Counted from the first letter of the stretch, positions 29,701-42,452 are shown. The stretch: 64,000 nucleotides of DNA from Symsagittifera roscoffensis (GCF_963678635.1 NC_087063.1:59528759-59592758), one strand, 5' to 3'. The notes: generated from the letters alone by a model not told the origin. Numbers and translations are program-made.

Positions 29701-30516
29701 TGACATCAACCATAGGAGCCACGCACTCCGGCTGACCGATGACCAATCAGCCAACCAAAACGACGAACCGTCGATCCTTAAACCCGCAAGCACCAGCAGA
29801 CAACCAGGACCATCTGGATTGTTGTTCCAGCAAACTGGAAACCGAAACTTAAAAAGGTATAAACAAATTCATTCCAAAGTAAAATCAGAAAGTACCCATA
29901 CTTTAACCTTAAATAATGGGGTTGTGCTTAGAAAATCGGGAGGGGCCACGAAGCCAAAGTCAAAGAAATCCAAAGCGATATCACATTTGGTATTACCACC
30001 GCCAACCCCGCGTGAGGTCAAGGAGCGAGCTACACAACGAATTGTTTCGGAAAAACAAAGGAAAAAACCGGGCGCCGATTTGAGACCAGTGGTTCTGAAT
30101 CAGAAGACAGCGACGATTTGCCAATTCTTTCGGTTAAACGGGCAAAACAACCATCAGCTGAGACATCTAGAGCACAAGCAGGACCAACAGCAGCAATACC
30201 AGCGGACGTGGATATTGGAAGCGACCAAGGCACACTTCCGGCACTAGGAGGCGATTTGGACGAGAATCCAAGGGATCCCTCAACGTCAAATCCAGGGGAC
30301 CAAGCACAATCAACGTCATTACCAGCACCAGGCAAAAAGAAAGGACCAACAACGAGGAAGGCCAGGCTCGTTTCATACAGCAGCCAAGGGGATAGCCAGG
30401 ACGAAACAGCATCTACAACATCTCGGAGAAGCGGACGGAAGAGAACTGCGGTTACTAAGATGGGAGGGGTGATGATTGATTTCATCAACCAAAATGAAAA
30501 AGAGGGAAAGAAGTGA
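29615..30516 (+). pseudogene. Element 3 polyprotein C-terminal tail
   Basis: Two overlapping frames, 29615-30247 and 30118-30516, cover a hydrophilic Ser/Pro/Lys-rich tail (LTLNNGVVLRKSGG; later RKARLVSYSSQGDSQDE). A similar tail, with GVVYRKSD, follows integrase in element 2 near 56200, so it is a conserved part of the lineage. No known domain. One frameshift near 30110 links the frames. Confidence 0.6.
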
Positions 30517-30751
30517 CTCATAAGAAACTAGTAAAACTGAACCTCATAAACTTCCTAGCCCAGGGAGAGGGTTGGTCATTAGTGACTTGAAACTCAAACG
30601 CTATCACTACTGAGTGATCCTTTTGTTTAGTTGATAAAATTTGTTGTTACAAAAGTCGAAATTGTTCTCCAAACATGTAGTCAGTAATTCTTAGCAGTCA
30701 TTTATAATCAACAGGTGCAGTCATCTTTTTCAATCAACTAAAGTTTCATTA

Positions 30752-30763
30752 TTGAAGGGGAAG
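30752..30763 (+). promoter_or_regulatory. Polypurine tract of element 3
   Basis: TTGAAGGGGAAG lies directly before the 3' LTR, the position and composition of the plus-strand primer. Confidence 0.75.
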
Positions 30764-30940
30764 CGTTGTATAGTGTTATTTAGTTCATATTTGCAAGCGG
30801 TCAATCAACTGTCACTCTTGATACGAAAGTAATTTATTAGCTGGTGTTTGTCCTTGGAACAAGTCTGTCACCCTTGGATACTCTTTACAACCACTCTCTA
30901 TGCTAACTTTGTAAGATTAAGCGTTTTCTCACTCTCGACA
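30764..30940 (+). repeat. Element 3 3' LTR (177 bp)
   Basis: Starts CGTTGTATAG (the expected TG is CG), ends CTCTCGACA, followed by the GGAC target duplication. It lacks 40 bp present in the 5' LTR. Confidence 0.9.
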
Positions 30941-30944
30941 GGAC

Positions 30945-33900
30945 TTTTAAACGTATTGTGATTAGCGAAAAAAAAGTTTCTCTTAAACCAAAATATCACC
31001 AAATCAAACTCCAATTGCGCTTTAATTTTTTCATTTCGTTTAGTTCTAGTGTAAGTTTTCAAAGCTTAGGGCGAACCAATATGATCAGTAAAGCGGGGAA
31101 AACATCCGTAATTCAGCCTCAAGTAGCCTTGACATTTGTATAAAAGGTGTCCCAGAGTCAACTTCTGGAAACCTTGATGAAAGACTACAAGCCGAAATCA
31201 CAGCAGAGGAAAAATCCTAGATTTTCTAAAAAGCTGACACACTAATGGCTTATAGGAAAATGCGACCCCGAGAAAAAGGTCGCTCTTACGATTATCGTAA
31301 ACAACTCGCTCGAGCAAAGAAACTTGCGATGAAGCCTGCATTTCGGTTAAAAACTTACAATCATGCTGTGTTCATCAGTCGAAATTTCGTGACATTCGAT
31401 ATGAAACTCGAAAATGATTGGCTGCACAAAAGATAACTTCTGGTAACTGAACAGCAAATAGATAAAAAATTAAAGAACTTGAAACCTAAAACTGGAAATA
31501 AAAGACGGATAACAGAGGGTGTTATTTTTTTGGAAACTTAATTAGGGCAACAGCAAATGAATCGGAATGACAGAAACAAATCACTTTTCTATTCTTCAAT
31601 GTGAGAAGCATTCTAAACCTTGAAACAAAATCTTATTCAATTCTATATTAAAAACAAGTTACGATATTGTTTGTCTCGAGTTATGGCCAACTTCTGAAAT
31701 CCCAAACAGTGCTCTTTTACTTTCAGTCTACACAAAATACAGAAAAATTGCATACTAAAAATTTAAAATGAACGCAAGTAGGATCCAATAACTACCTGCA
31801 AAAATCCGAAATCTTTTTAATAGCTTCAGTATCAACAACATACCTTGATCTGATCATAAGCCATTGCAGGAAAGATTATCCTAATTCCAGCCTTAAAGAA
31901 ATATACTTTTTAGAAAGCAAATTGAACGCAGTAAATGATATCCTACTAAACTCGCCCTTAACAATCACTACTGAAGCAATGTTGAGTACCTAATGAATAA
32001 AAGACATTATTAATAAAATGTTCTCAATGTTTCTTGACATCTATCCTCACTTTCCCTTGGATCTCAAAGCAAGCTTCCTTCCGAATTGAGAAATAAGCAA
32101 TAAAAGTGTGTCGATGGCCCGACCCAAACTGCGCTCAAAATAAAATGATAAGAAAAACAGTTAATTGCCCTAATCGACTCTGACTCTGATTTAATTGGTT
32201 TCGAGACCGACTTTTTTCAGTTTCGACGATTTAGTTATATACTGAAATAATTATCAACTCGAAAAATTCCAACGCTACCACCAATTTCAAAGCTTAACAA
32301 AAAAGTTACCGAATCAAACATGACAAAGCCACTGTTTTCATTGCTTTCTCGCAGTGTGGTCTCTAAAAACAATAAAATCAGATCATACCCAAAGGAAACT
32401 TAACAAAACATAAAAATAAAGCAATTTGATGCGGTAATTAAAAACTTACTACTGAACAAATTACAGGATCAGACAACATTGGGATCATAATCAAATTTTC
32501 ATGCAAATCCCTACTAAAAGGTATTTCTAATATTTCAAACAATGATAAGTAAATAAAAACTTGGGTACCGAGATACTTGAAGAAACAAAGCAGTTTTTAG
32601 TAGTTATCATGCGATAAGCTTGGGTCTCATTTTGGCACTTAATCTAGCATGGATTGAAGTTTGCGAAAGCCGTGCACATTTGGCAAGGAAGGCCTTCTTC
32701 CAAATAAATTGGAATATATCCTCCATGTGCTCATGGGTCAGCAATATCCACCTATATACAGGTTATCTAGTCCCAATAATAACTTGCTGCTCACAAGCTT
32801 GGTCAGTAAGAAGAGTAAACATGTTAAAATTGACCGTGTACAAATAATTGTCTCTGAATGGATTTATAGTTCTGGTTTTTTTTTACAAAGAAAGACAAAT
32901 TAACAGATTATTACCCTTAAGCCTTTACGTCGAAATGCACAGTTTCTTTTGTGTTTATGCCAGACCAAATTTGACATCCCTGAACGTTCAAACCCGAAAT
33001 GATGAAAAAACTTGCAAACACTTAGTGGTGAACACAAACTCAACAACAACAGACTCATCTAAATGGTTAAAATTATTTGCATAAAACTAAACAAGACTGC
33101 TCGTATCAGGGCGAAGCCCTGATTGTTCCGACTGCCTTTTAAGGTGGAGCAGTAATAACTTTGAAAAATTAAATGTAAAGAAAAAACAAAATGAAATTTT
33201 TTTTCTAAAATTTGAAATTTTTTTTTCATCCCCCCACACGCCATATAAAGTACAAAAGGATAAATTTAGCTCCTTGCAACAAATCAATTATGGCAAATAA
33301 GCTTCTTTCAACCAATTTGGAACAATTTCTAAGACGGATTAACTGTCCGCTGACGCGTTAATAGCGCGAAGTATATCGCGCGCTATTTATCCCAAAATTA
33401 CAATATTTAAACGCCCATAACTTTACAAAAAATGATCCCAGGTGAAATATCGTTTCAAATTGGAGCTCAGGACAACAATACCTTTCGAATGATATAAAAA
33501 ATTCCGTCCAAAATGCCTAGTTAAAAAGTCGAAATTTGTCTGAAGAAAAAAACCAACCCGAGCACAAATATTCCGTTACTTTCTTATCAAAAGTCGGAAC
33601 AATTATGACTTGATTGTCATTAAATCGATAGCCAACTTTACTGGGCTAAATTATTTATCTAGACAGAGTATACGTGGAAGAGTTCTTCATTGGAAAAACC
33701 GGAAACTCAAAAATTTTTGATATATAAAACGGCACTCACAAACCCATGGGGAGAATATCTCTTACTACATTTTCTTTATTAAAAAGAAGGCAAAATCCAC
33801 TATCAAACAGAAAAATTGTAAAGGTCTTGAAAAATGCGTTCGACTTCTAATTTCGAAAATGGAAATTAATTGTCAGATTTCCCAGCGAAATAAAAGTTTT

Positions 33901-35480
33901 CCGTATTGATCCAATTCTCTCAAATTGGGTTTATTTTAACAAATAAGTGTCCAGCATAAATTGTTCTACAAATACAAAGAGCTTTAAGGGCATCTAAATT
34001 CATAAGTTGAAGTTTTGTTCATTAATACAATCATAAATTTTGGTGATTTTTTGCAGGTAAAAAGACCTAAGAGACACTTATTTGTTGGTTTATTGAGAAA
34101 GTTTTTCGGACGCATAAAATCAAAACCGCTGCCATCCATGATGGTTATCTATTTTCGTGGTTTCAGAAACAGGTTGTGCAAAGAATAGTTGTGTGAATTT
34201 TCTGTTTTCCCCCGCACAAACTGAATTTTTCGCGAGAACAAGTGTAATCTGGAACTCTACTAGCCTGATCTACAAACCTGTAAGAAATTGACATTGCCTT
34301 ATTTTGGAACCTCAACATCTTTCGCAAAAGAGAGGTCCTGTCACTTGATCTAGTAGGGTTAGAGTCCCGCACGGATCTTGTTTATCTTGATTGTGTGGAA
34401 TTAGTGTTTTTCTTGGGGCTAGAGTTTGTCCAAGTATTTTTGTCGGCCTACATTCCAGAGCATGGATTATTTCTTTCAAAGCATAATTTTCTTCTTATTT
34501 AAGCGTTTTAATTTTCCAGAGCATGGATTGTTTCTTTCAAAATATAATTTTTCTTCTGATTTAAGCCTTTTAAATGATAAGTTTACTAATGTGCAATCAC
34601 TTTTAGATTAGTCAATTTAATATTCATGAACGTACTGAATTCTCTTACATAGGTATTTGAGATTTTTTCATTTTAAAAAATTATTCGCGCTCAAATTTGA
34701 TTTTTTTTTGCGGAATGGTATTTGGTTTTTTAATCTCATTTCATTTCTGTTAATAACAGGAAGGCAAAGTAGAAGCCACGGAAAATGTTTCTAAACCTCT
34801 TTTAGCATCATCTGCAGCAAAAACGATTGCCACGGATTTTGTGTGTTTCAGGAGGAATGGGGGAAGTTTTTCGGTGTACAGAAAAAACTTAGATTCCGAG
34901 CTCAAAAGTATCTAACATAACTTTTTGCTTTCGAGTGAAGTGGCGTCTGTTCAAGTTTTATCCACTAACTTGCCGCTGAGTATTTTTGAAGCCTTATTTA
35001 AGGGCAACGATTATGTTTTTCTCAGATTGAACAATATTCCAGATAAGTGTGTGAAATTTTCTCAAATTACCACTTAGTGGCTACCGTCTTTTTTTGTCTG
35101 CTAGCTAACTATGCTATATTTGTAATATCGGAAGTTTTGCGAAGCTCCGCTTCGCTTGTGTAAAAATTGTCTGTTAAATGTCCCACAAAAGATAAGGCTA
35201 TGATACCTAGATGGTAATTTTTGCTATATATTCGCCTGTAACTTGAACCTGTAATTACGCAAATGAAAATCTTTTTCTAATGGCCAAGGTCTTTTCTTTT
35301 TAAATCTTATATATTAAATGAAAGTCGGAATGCGCTATGGACGCAATGTTTAATTGAACACAATGTTTAAGAATTACTAGGAGATAATGTTTAAAAGGCT
35401 ATCGAGCGTAACATTTAGGAATCATTCAGAGCAACCCTGAGTGGAAGATGATATCGATCCAACTTCAAGGCTAGACAGTA
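30945..35480. other. Intron 3, sequence between element 3 and the degenerate satellite
   Basis: About 4.5 kb, AT-rich, no gene recognised. It holds one copy of the dispersed motif TCCACTATCAAACAG (33798), a hairpin GCGAAGCTCCGCTTCGC (35138), a 62-bp tandem duplication (34452-34575) and a small palindrome-rich patch (33335-33395). Short frames here (for example 31245-31436) have no recognisable product. Confidence 0.6.
34452..34575. repeat. 62-bp tandem duplication
   Basis: TTCCAGAGCATGGATT begins both units (34452 and 34514), each followed by TTTCTTTCAAA and a T-rich end. Confidence 0.85.
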
Positions 35481-38400
35481 CCTGCCTAATTTTTGTCCAA
35501 AATTTCATTTCATTTCTGTCTGGAACTGTCAAAAGTTCAGTCTGGAACTAATCACTTAGAAACAGCAACCTCCATGCTAAGAAAGAAATTTTTGCGAAAC
35601 GATTCGGTCAATGAAAGAAATGGAAATATTTCAACGTTGTTTTATAGTTTCAAAAGCTTGCTTAGTAAAACTTTTTCGCGAACCGAGTCAGTCTGAAATA
35701 ACTTGAACTAACTCAAAGTTTCATAGCTTTAAAAGCTTTCTTAGAAAACTGAAACTTTTCGCGAACCGATTCAGTCTATCAAATAATTTGAAATTTTTCA
35801 GAGTGTCATAACTTGACTAGCTCGCTTCAAAAATTTAAATAATTTGTGAACTGATTCAGTTTATGAAATAACTTCAAATATTTCGAATGTTCCAGAATTT
35901 TTTCAGACGAAATTTCATTTCTTTAGACACGATGAACTCGATCCATTTTCAAGACTACACAATACCTGTCTATTTTTTTTCCAAGTTTTTTTCTTCAGAT
36001 TGATTTAATTTTGACACGAGTTCAATAAAATAGCCACCTCTTTTCTTAGAAAAACTAGCTTTTTGCAAACCGATCTGCGTTGTGAAATAACTTGAAATTA
36101 TTCATATTTTCATCGCTTGAATAGCTTGCTTTGAAAACCGAGTTTTTTCGTCAGTCGATTTGCTCTGTGAATTAACCTGCCATTTTTCAAAGTTCCCCGC
36201 ATGAATCGCTTGCTCAGAAGAACTTGAACTTTCGCAAAACGATCATTTTTTTTTTTAAATTTTTAAATATCTCAAAATTTCATTGCTTGGATAAGTTGAT
36301 CAAAAGTCTTTTGCGAAGAGATTCGGTCTTTGAAATATTGTGAAAGTTTTCAAAGTATCCTACATTGAGTAGCTTGCTGAAAAAAAAAACTGTTTTTTTT
36401 GCGATTTGATTTGGTCAATGAAGTAACTTGAAACATTTCAAAGTTTCAGAGCTGGGAAAGCTTGCTTAGAAAAACTTCATTTTTTAGTAAAACAATTTGC
36501 TTTGTGAATTCATTTCTTTAGACAAGGTGATCTCGATCGATTTTCAAGGATGGACAATACCTGTCCAATGTTTTTATTTCAGATGGATTTAATTCTGAAA
36601 TGAACTCTAAAAATAGCCTCCTCTTTTCTTAGAAAACTAGCTTTTTGCAAACCGATCTGCGTTATGAAATAACTTGAAATTTTTCATGTTTTCATCGCTT
36701 GAATAGCTTGCTTAGAAAATTGAATTTTTTCGCCATTCGATTTGCGCTGTGACTTAACCTGACATTTTCCAAAATTCCTTGCTTGAAGGAAGCTTGAACT
36801 TCTCGCAAAACGATTATTTCTCTGAAATATTTTGAATTATTTCAAATTTTCATAGCTTGCATAGGTTGCTTAAAAATGCTGCAAAGCGATTCGGTCTATG
36901 AAATATTTTGAAATGTTTCAAAGTATCCCAAATTAAGTAGCTTGCTGAAAAAAACTGGTCAATGAAGTTAATTTAAACATTTCAAAGTTTCAGAGCTGGA
37001 AAAGCTTGCTTAGAAAAACTTCAACTTTTAGTAAAACTATTTGCTTTGTCAAATTAATTAAAATGTTTCAAAGTATCATAGCCCAAATAGCTTGCTTTGA
37101 AATTTTTTTGTTTTTGCGAATTGATTTGGTCAATAAAGTAACTTGAAGTGTTTCAAAATTTGGAGCTTTAATAGTTTGCTTAAAAAAGCTGAAGTTTTCT
37201 TTGCAAAATGATTAGGTCTATGAAATAATTTGAAATGCTTCAAAGTTTCATAGCTTGCTTAGAAAACCTTTAGTTTTTTGTGAACCGAACCGAATGCGGT
37301 CATTGAATTAACTTGAAGCATTGAATTAACTTGAGGTGGTAAGTCTTGCTTAGAAAAACTTCATTTTTCGCGAAGCGATTCAGTTTAAAAAGTAACTTGA
37401 ATAATTTCATAGCTTATATTGTTTGCTTAAGAAAAGTTTGATTTTTTTTGCGTTTGTTTAATGAGATAACTTGAAGTATTTCAAGTTTTTGTAGTTTGAA
37501 CAGCATTCTTAGGAAAACTCTACCTTTCAACAAACCAATTCGGTGTAATGTATAACTCGACATCTTTCAAGTTTTTGTAGCTTGAATTTTTTTGCGAGCC
37601 GATGCGGTTTTTGAGTAACTTCTAAAGTTTTGTAGCTTGAATAGCTTTCTTAAGAAAAACTTAACTTTTTTGCGAATTGATTCGATCTATGAATTAACTT
37701 GAATTTTTTTTGTCTTTTCATCTCTTGAATAGCTTGCTTAGAGAAAATCAACTTTTCGCGAACTGATTCGCTCTGTGAAATAACGTTTTAAAGCTTAAAT
37801 TGCTTCCCCAGAAAAACTTAATTTTTAACTGCAAATTTGATCTATCAAAGAACTTGAAATATTCCAAACTTTCATATCTGGGATAAGAGAAACTTTCCCG
37901 AACTGATTTGCTCTATGAAATCATTTGGAATAGTTCAACATTCCATCAATAAAATGGCTCCGATGTCAAATTTCGAACATTTTGCCATCCGATTAGTTCG
38001 AATAGCTTGCTTAGAAACACATTTCCTGTAAACCTTTTTGGTCCAAAAATAACTTGAAAGTTATTTAACTTAGAATAACCAAAAATTTATTTCATCCGAT
38101 TCCATTCATAATTTAACTTGAAATATTTAAAAATTTCTTAACTAAACGCTTGCTTAGAGAAACCTACCTTCTTGTCATCCGATTGGTTCTATGAAATAAC
38201 TCAAAATATTTCAAAGTATCATAGCTTTAAGGGCTTCAATCGAAAAACCTCGAGTTTTCGCAAAACGATTGGAACTGAGAAGGACAGATTACTTAGCTGA
38301 AAGATTCTGAGCTGGAATAGCTCGCTTAGAAAGACTTGAATGGTTCACCATGCGATTCGCTCGATAAAATAGCTTGAAATATTTCAAATTTTTCATCGAA

Positions 38401-40440
38401 GGAACAGCTTTCTCAGAAAACTTTTCTAACTTTTAAGTTGATTGCTTTAATAGCTCGATGAGAACAACAAATATTTTTTGCGAGCTTATTAGTCATTGCA
38501 GACAGGCTTGCTAGTTAAATATTAAATGAAAATCTGATTGCGCTATGGACACAATGTTTATCTGAGCGCAACATTTTAACTTGGTCGAGCTCAATGCTTA
38601 AGAAAATTCTCTAGGCTCAGTGTTTAAGAGAATGCAAGAATGTTCTAGATATCGAAGTTTCATTGCTCACATATATCGCTTGAGCACTTTCAACTGTTTT
38701 GCGAAACAATCTAAGCTCGAAAAGAATTTTGAATTTTTATTGCTTCAATAGCTCGCTCGAACAACTTAAAAACGGTTTTGCCAAGCAATTCAACTTTGAA
38801 ATATTTCAAAAGTTCCATTGGTTCAATAGCTTGCTTAGAAAAACTTTTTTTTCTCGCAAATTGATTCGATCTATGAAACAAGTGGACGTTTTTTAAAGTT
38901 TTATTGCTTGAACATTTCATTTAGAAAAAACTTTTCGCCAACCGATTCTCTACATGAAATAACTTCAGAGTTTTCTGCAATAACTAACTTTTTGCGACGC
39001 AATCCAAGCTATGAAAACAACTTCAAATTGTTCCAAGTTATCATTGCTTAAATAGTTTGCTCAGAAAAATGCTACTTTTTGCGAGCAGATTTGGTCTATG
39101 AAATAACTGAAGTTTTTCTAAGTTTCCTCGCTTGATTAGTCTGGTAGAAAGCTTGATTTTTTTTCGTGCTTGTTCTGTATATAAATTAAATTGAAATGTT
39201 TGGAAGCTTTGATAGCTTGCTTATAAATCTTTCTGCAAACTAATTCGTTCTATCAAATAACTTGAAGTATTCAAAGTTTCATCGCTTCAATAGTTTTCTT
39301 GAATAACTTAACCTTTTTGCTAAGCAAACAATGCTACGCAACAATTTCAAAATAATTCAGTTTTTCCTGGCTTTATTAGATTCTTTTGATAATATTCTCT
39401 TTATCGCGAGCCCATTCGCTCTAAGAAATAACTTGACATTTTTTTGTTTCATCGCTTGAACACCTTTTTTTGGAAACCGCTTCGCTCAATAAAATAACTT
39501 AAAATGCTTCAAAATTTCCTCCTATGAGTTGTTTGCTTAGCAAAACGTGGATTTTTTTGTGAGCCGATCTGCTCATAAAATGAGTAAATTATCTCAAAAG
39601 TTCTTGGCTTCAATAGCTTGCTTTCAAAAAAAAATTTGCAAACCGATTCGCTCTATGAGCCTTAAGGTACAACTTGAAAATTTTCGAGGTTCCGAGCTCG
39701 ATTAGCCTACTTTAAAAGTTTAAATTTTTCGCGAACCGATTCGTTCTTTAAAACAGCTTGAACTGTTTCAAAATTTCATCGCTTCAATGAAATTTCAAGT
39801 TTATTGCGAATTGATTTGCTTCCGGAAGTTACTTGAAAATTGTGAAAGTATGATCGCTCTAACACCACCTTGCTTCGAGCAATCTAAACGTTGCGCATAC
39901 TGATTCGCTCTATGAGTTCACATGGATTATTGCAAAGTTTCATGACTTGAATAGCTTAACTTTGGAAAATTGCTAACAAAACTGAACTTTTTCGCGAACC
40001 GATTTGCTCTATGGAAGAATTAGAGTTTTTGTTGCTTCAAAGTTTTTTTTGCTTCAATAGAGTGCTTAGCAAAAAAACTCTAGTTTTTGCGAACTGCTTT
40101 GCTGTCTGTAAAAGATTGACATATTTCGAAGCTTCCGCAACTGAGTAGCTTGCTCAAAAACACTTGATTTTTTAAAAACCGAATCACGCAATGAAACAAC
40201 TCTAAAAACTTTCTAGATAATCCCTGTAATTGCTCGCGGAAAAAGTTGTCAATGGTTGCAAATAGATTCCAGGGAATGTCTTTTTTTAAGTCGTATCGTT
40301 CGAATGTATTTCCATGTTCCATTGGTTGCAGATTCTTTAATTATTTCAAGAGTTTTATCGCTTGAATAGCTTGCTCAGAAAAATTAACTATTTGCGAATC
40401 GATTCCAGGTATTCAAAACTTAATCACGTGAATGGATTTC
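35480..40440. repeat. Degenerate ~90-bp tandem repeat, about 5 kb
   Basis: The same order of short words recurs some 50 times: GCGAACCGATTC, TCTATGAAATAACTTGAA, ATTTCAAAGTTTCAT, AGCTTGAATAGCTTGCTTAG and AAAAACTT. Spacing is mostly 80-100 bp. Units are strongly diverged. Two longer blocks of about 590 bp (from about 35920 and 36512) match each other in order, showing higher-order duplication. No coding signal. Confidence 0.85.
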
Positions 40441-40535
40441 TTAGAAAGAAGAATTGGTTCAAGCTGGAAAACTTTGAAGTAGTTTTAAGTTATATAGCTT
40501 GAGTTAATAGCTTTTTTGAGAACCGATTGATTGAT

Positions 40536-40647
40536 GGAGACGGGCTTTTTTCTGGTTATGTGGATGTTGCAAACATCTGAGTTTATCCGAGGAGACGGGC
40601 GTGTTATCTGGATATGTGGATGCTGCGAACATCTGAGTTTGTGCAAG
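40536..40647. repeat. 55-bp tandem duplication
   Basis: GGAGACGGGC starts both units (40536, 40591), and AACATCTGAGTTT recurs near each end. It lies between the satellite and exon 4. Confidence 0.85.
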
Positions 40648-40840
40648 AACATTTTTTTCCGTTATAAAGGCAAACAGTGTCAATTTACAGAAGCCGCTTA
40701 AAATGCCGTGGGACCGCTAGTAGACGCTTAAAATTCAAAAGTATTCGGATTAAATTCACTAAAATCGCTTATTTGCTCAAATAATTGGTATTTTAATGAA
40801 GTCACAGACAATCCAACAGTTTTCCTTTTTTTTCGTTTAG

Positions 40841-41011
40841 GTGACTATGATTTTGCTTAACGGTGGAGCGGATGTTTCTATCAAGGATAGCTGTGGTAGA
40901 ACTCCTCTGGACTTCGCCTCCATTTCGCCAAAAGTATGGTACTTGTTTGAAGAACAAGGTCACCTCAAGACGCCCAAGCAGAAACTGATCGACCTTCACG
41001 TTTTGAAAGAG
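40841..41011 (+). CDS. Ankyrin gene exon 4, second half of one repeat and start of the next
   Basis: Acceptor TTTCGTTTAG ends at 40840 and donor GTAAGG begins at 41012. The 57 codons read VTMILLNGGADVSIKDSCGR, then TPLDFASISPKVWYLFEEQG and a polar end (LIDLHVLKE). Together with exon 3 this forms a standard ankyrin repeat. It is the best-supported exon of the gene. Confidence 0.88.
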
Positions 41012-41271
41012 GTAAGGTTGATCTCTCCGTTAACGCTTTCCAACTAGCTGTTGGCTATCTTTTCTATTAAAAGAAAACAACTTTTCATTCGCTTTTCTAG
41101 TTTGCATCGGACGACATAAAACTGACGGTTTGTTAAACATTATGCATGCTTGATCCTTGCATGTTGTATGTTTTGCTATTCCCGATAAGCTTAGGTGGTA
41201 CAGATTTTAACGAATGTTAGTTCATTGGACTTTTGTATAGCTTTAGAGGAGGCAGTACAGCAGTCCCACAA

Positions 41272-41500
41272 GTGGGTTAGTGGTCAAGTGGGTTAGGAGC
41301 AGTCGTGGTCAAGTGGGTTAGGCACATCTCTCTTAACACGAGGGTCATGCGTTCGAATCCCGCTTCGGTCACGGCTGGAGGGGTCCCAGTGTCATCCGCC
41401 TCCTCAAGGTGGGACCGGCTGCGGCAAAATGGATGACATCTCCCCCTCCCCCACGGTTGGTCCTGCACTGAGCAGGCCGGGGGCTAATAAAAAAAAAAAA
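41272..41500 (+). mobile_element. tRNA-derived SINE with 12-bp target duplications
   Basis: The insert is bracketed by GCAGTCCCACAA (41260-41271 and 41501-41512). Its head has tRNA-like internal promoter boxes: A box TGGTCAAGTGGG (41306-41317) and B box GTTCGAATCC (41351-41360). The A-box region is partly repeated upstream (AAGTGGGTTAG at about 41270, 41286 and 41311). A GC-rich unrelated body follows and the tail is A-rich (AATAAAAAAAAAAAA). It lies in intron 4 of the ankyrin gene. Confidence 0.9.
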
Positions 41501-41512
41501 GCAGTCCCACAA

Positions 41513-42240
41513 AAAATCTTCATTATTGCCGAAAATCATGAAATTTTGGCACTGGTGAACACTTTTTACGTTTCGGAATAGTTAAACTACCCTCTTTTGA
41601 GAGGTACGAAATAATCTGGTCTCATAATAACCATTTCACTGATGCGAGTGTTTATCAATCATTCTCTCTTCTACTTGCGATTAATAGTTGTTATCAAATC
41701 GAGTACTCGAATTTGTCCTGGAAGCAACTTGGTAGACAAAATCATTTCTGGTGCAAATCGGGTTTCATTTGCGCTACAGCTACTGTGCGCAGGTCTTAAC
41801 TGATGCAGCTTGTTCAATTGTGTGGTACACGTAGAATTAGTAAATTGGTGAAATACTACAAAAACAACAACTGTATTTGTGAGTCAATGAACGAAATGAT
41901 GATTTTCTTTTCGTATTTGTTTCTGGAAAAGCCTTCAAGAGAAGCTGTTTTTTTCCTTTTAGTTCGAATTTTGAGAATTTTTCAAAAAAAAAATTGGCAT
42001 TATTTTTCTGTTTACTTGAGTTCATTGACTCTTTTCCAACTCTGTTGGCTATGTTTTTTTATAATCAAGTTGCAATTTATTTGTTCAAAATTGTTCGTGT
42101 TGTTATTTATGCAGCTTGTTCTGAACTTAAAGTGTTTTTGTTGTTTTGAATTTCTGTGCTATTTTCTAATTGGTGAGTGTAATTATCATGAGCTGCATCC
42201 GCTCAAGTGAAGCTCACTCATTACTGCTTTTATTTGAGGT
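41513..42240. other. Intron 4 between the SINE and the LINE
   Basis: AT-rich. It carries one copy of the dispersed motif TTCATTGACTCTTTTCCAAC ... TGTTGGCTATG (42021-42058). No gene seen. Confidence 0.6.
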
Positions 42241-42452
42241 ATAGCAAGAAATCTCAATCAGGAGCGCCGTGTATCGAGTCACGTACTGTTGGATATTGTT
42301 TTTGCAAAGCCAATTTCTTGCCCTGTAGAACCCATCTCCTCCTCATCGTGGTGCAGGGGTGTACCTGCACTGCTGCCAGCAGTGTGGGGCTAACGGAGCT
42401 CTGGCATCCCAGGGAGTGGCGAACCCTCGGATGTATTCAGCCATGTACCCAT

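Larger units (their letters stand above)
20044..30940 (+). mobile_element. Element 3: gypsy-type LTR retrotransposon with internal triplication
   Basis: 5' LTR 20044-20260, PBS 20261, gag 20260-20997, then three tandem copies of nucleocapsid-protease-RT-RNase H (20927-28925), integrase (28807-29700), a C-terminal tail, polypurine tract 30752-30763 and 3' LTR 30764-30940. A 4-bp target duplication GGAC flanks it (20040-20043, 30941-30944). It lies in intron 3 of the ankyrin gene, in gene orientation. Gag and integrase resemble those of element 2, so the two belong to one lineage. Many stops are shared by all three internal copies. Confidence 0.92.

Noticed and set aside
31245-31436. A 63-codon basic frame in intron 3
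   Set aside because: No recognisable domain, no splice or promoter context, and length within chance expectation.
41306-41380. A genuine tRNA gene
   Set aside because: A and B boxes are present, but the acceptor stem does not close, the segment is followed by a SINE body and A tail, and the whole is bracketed by target duplications.
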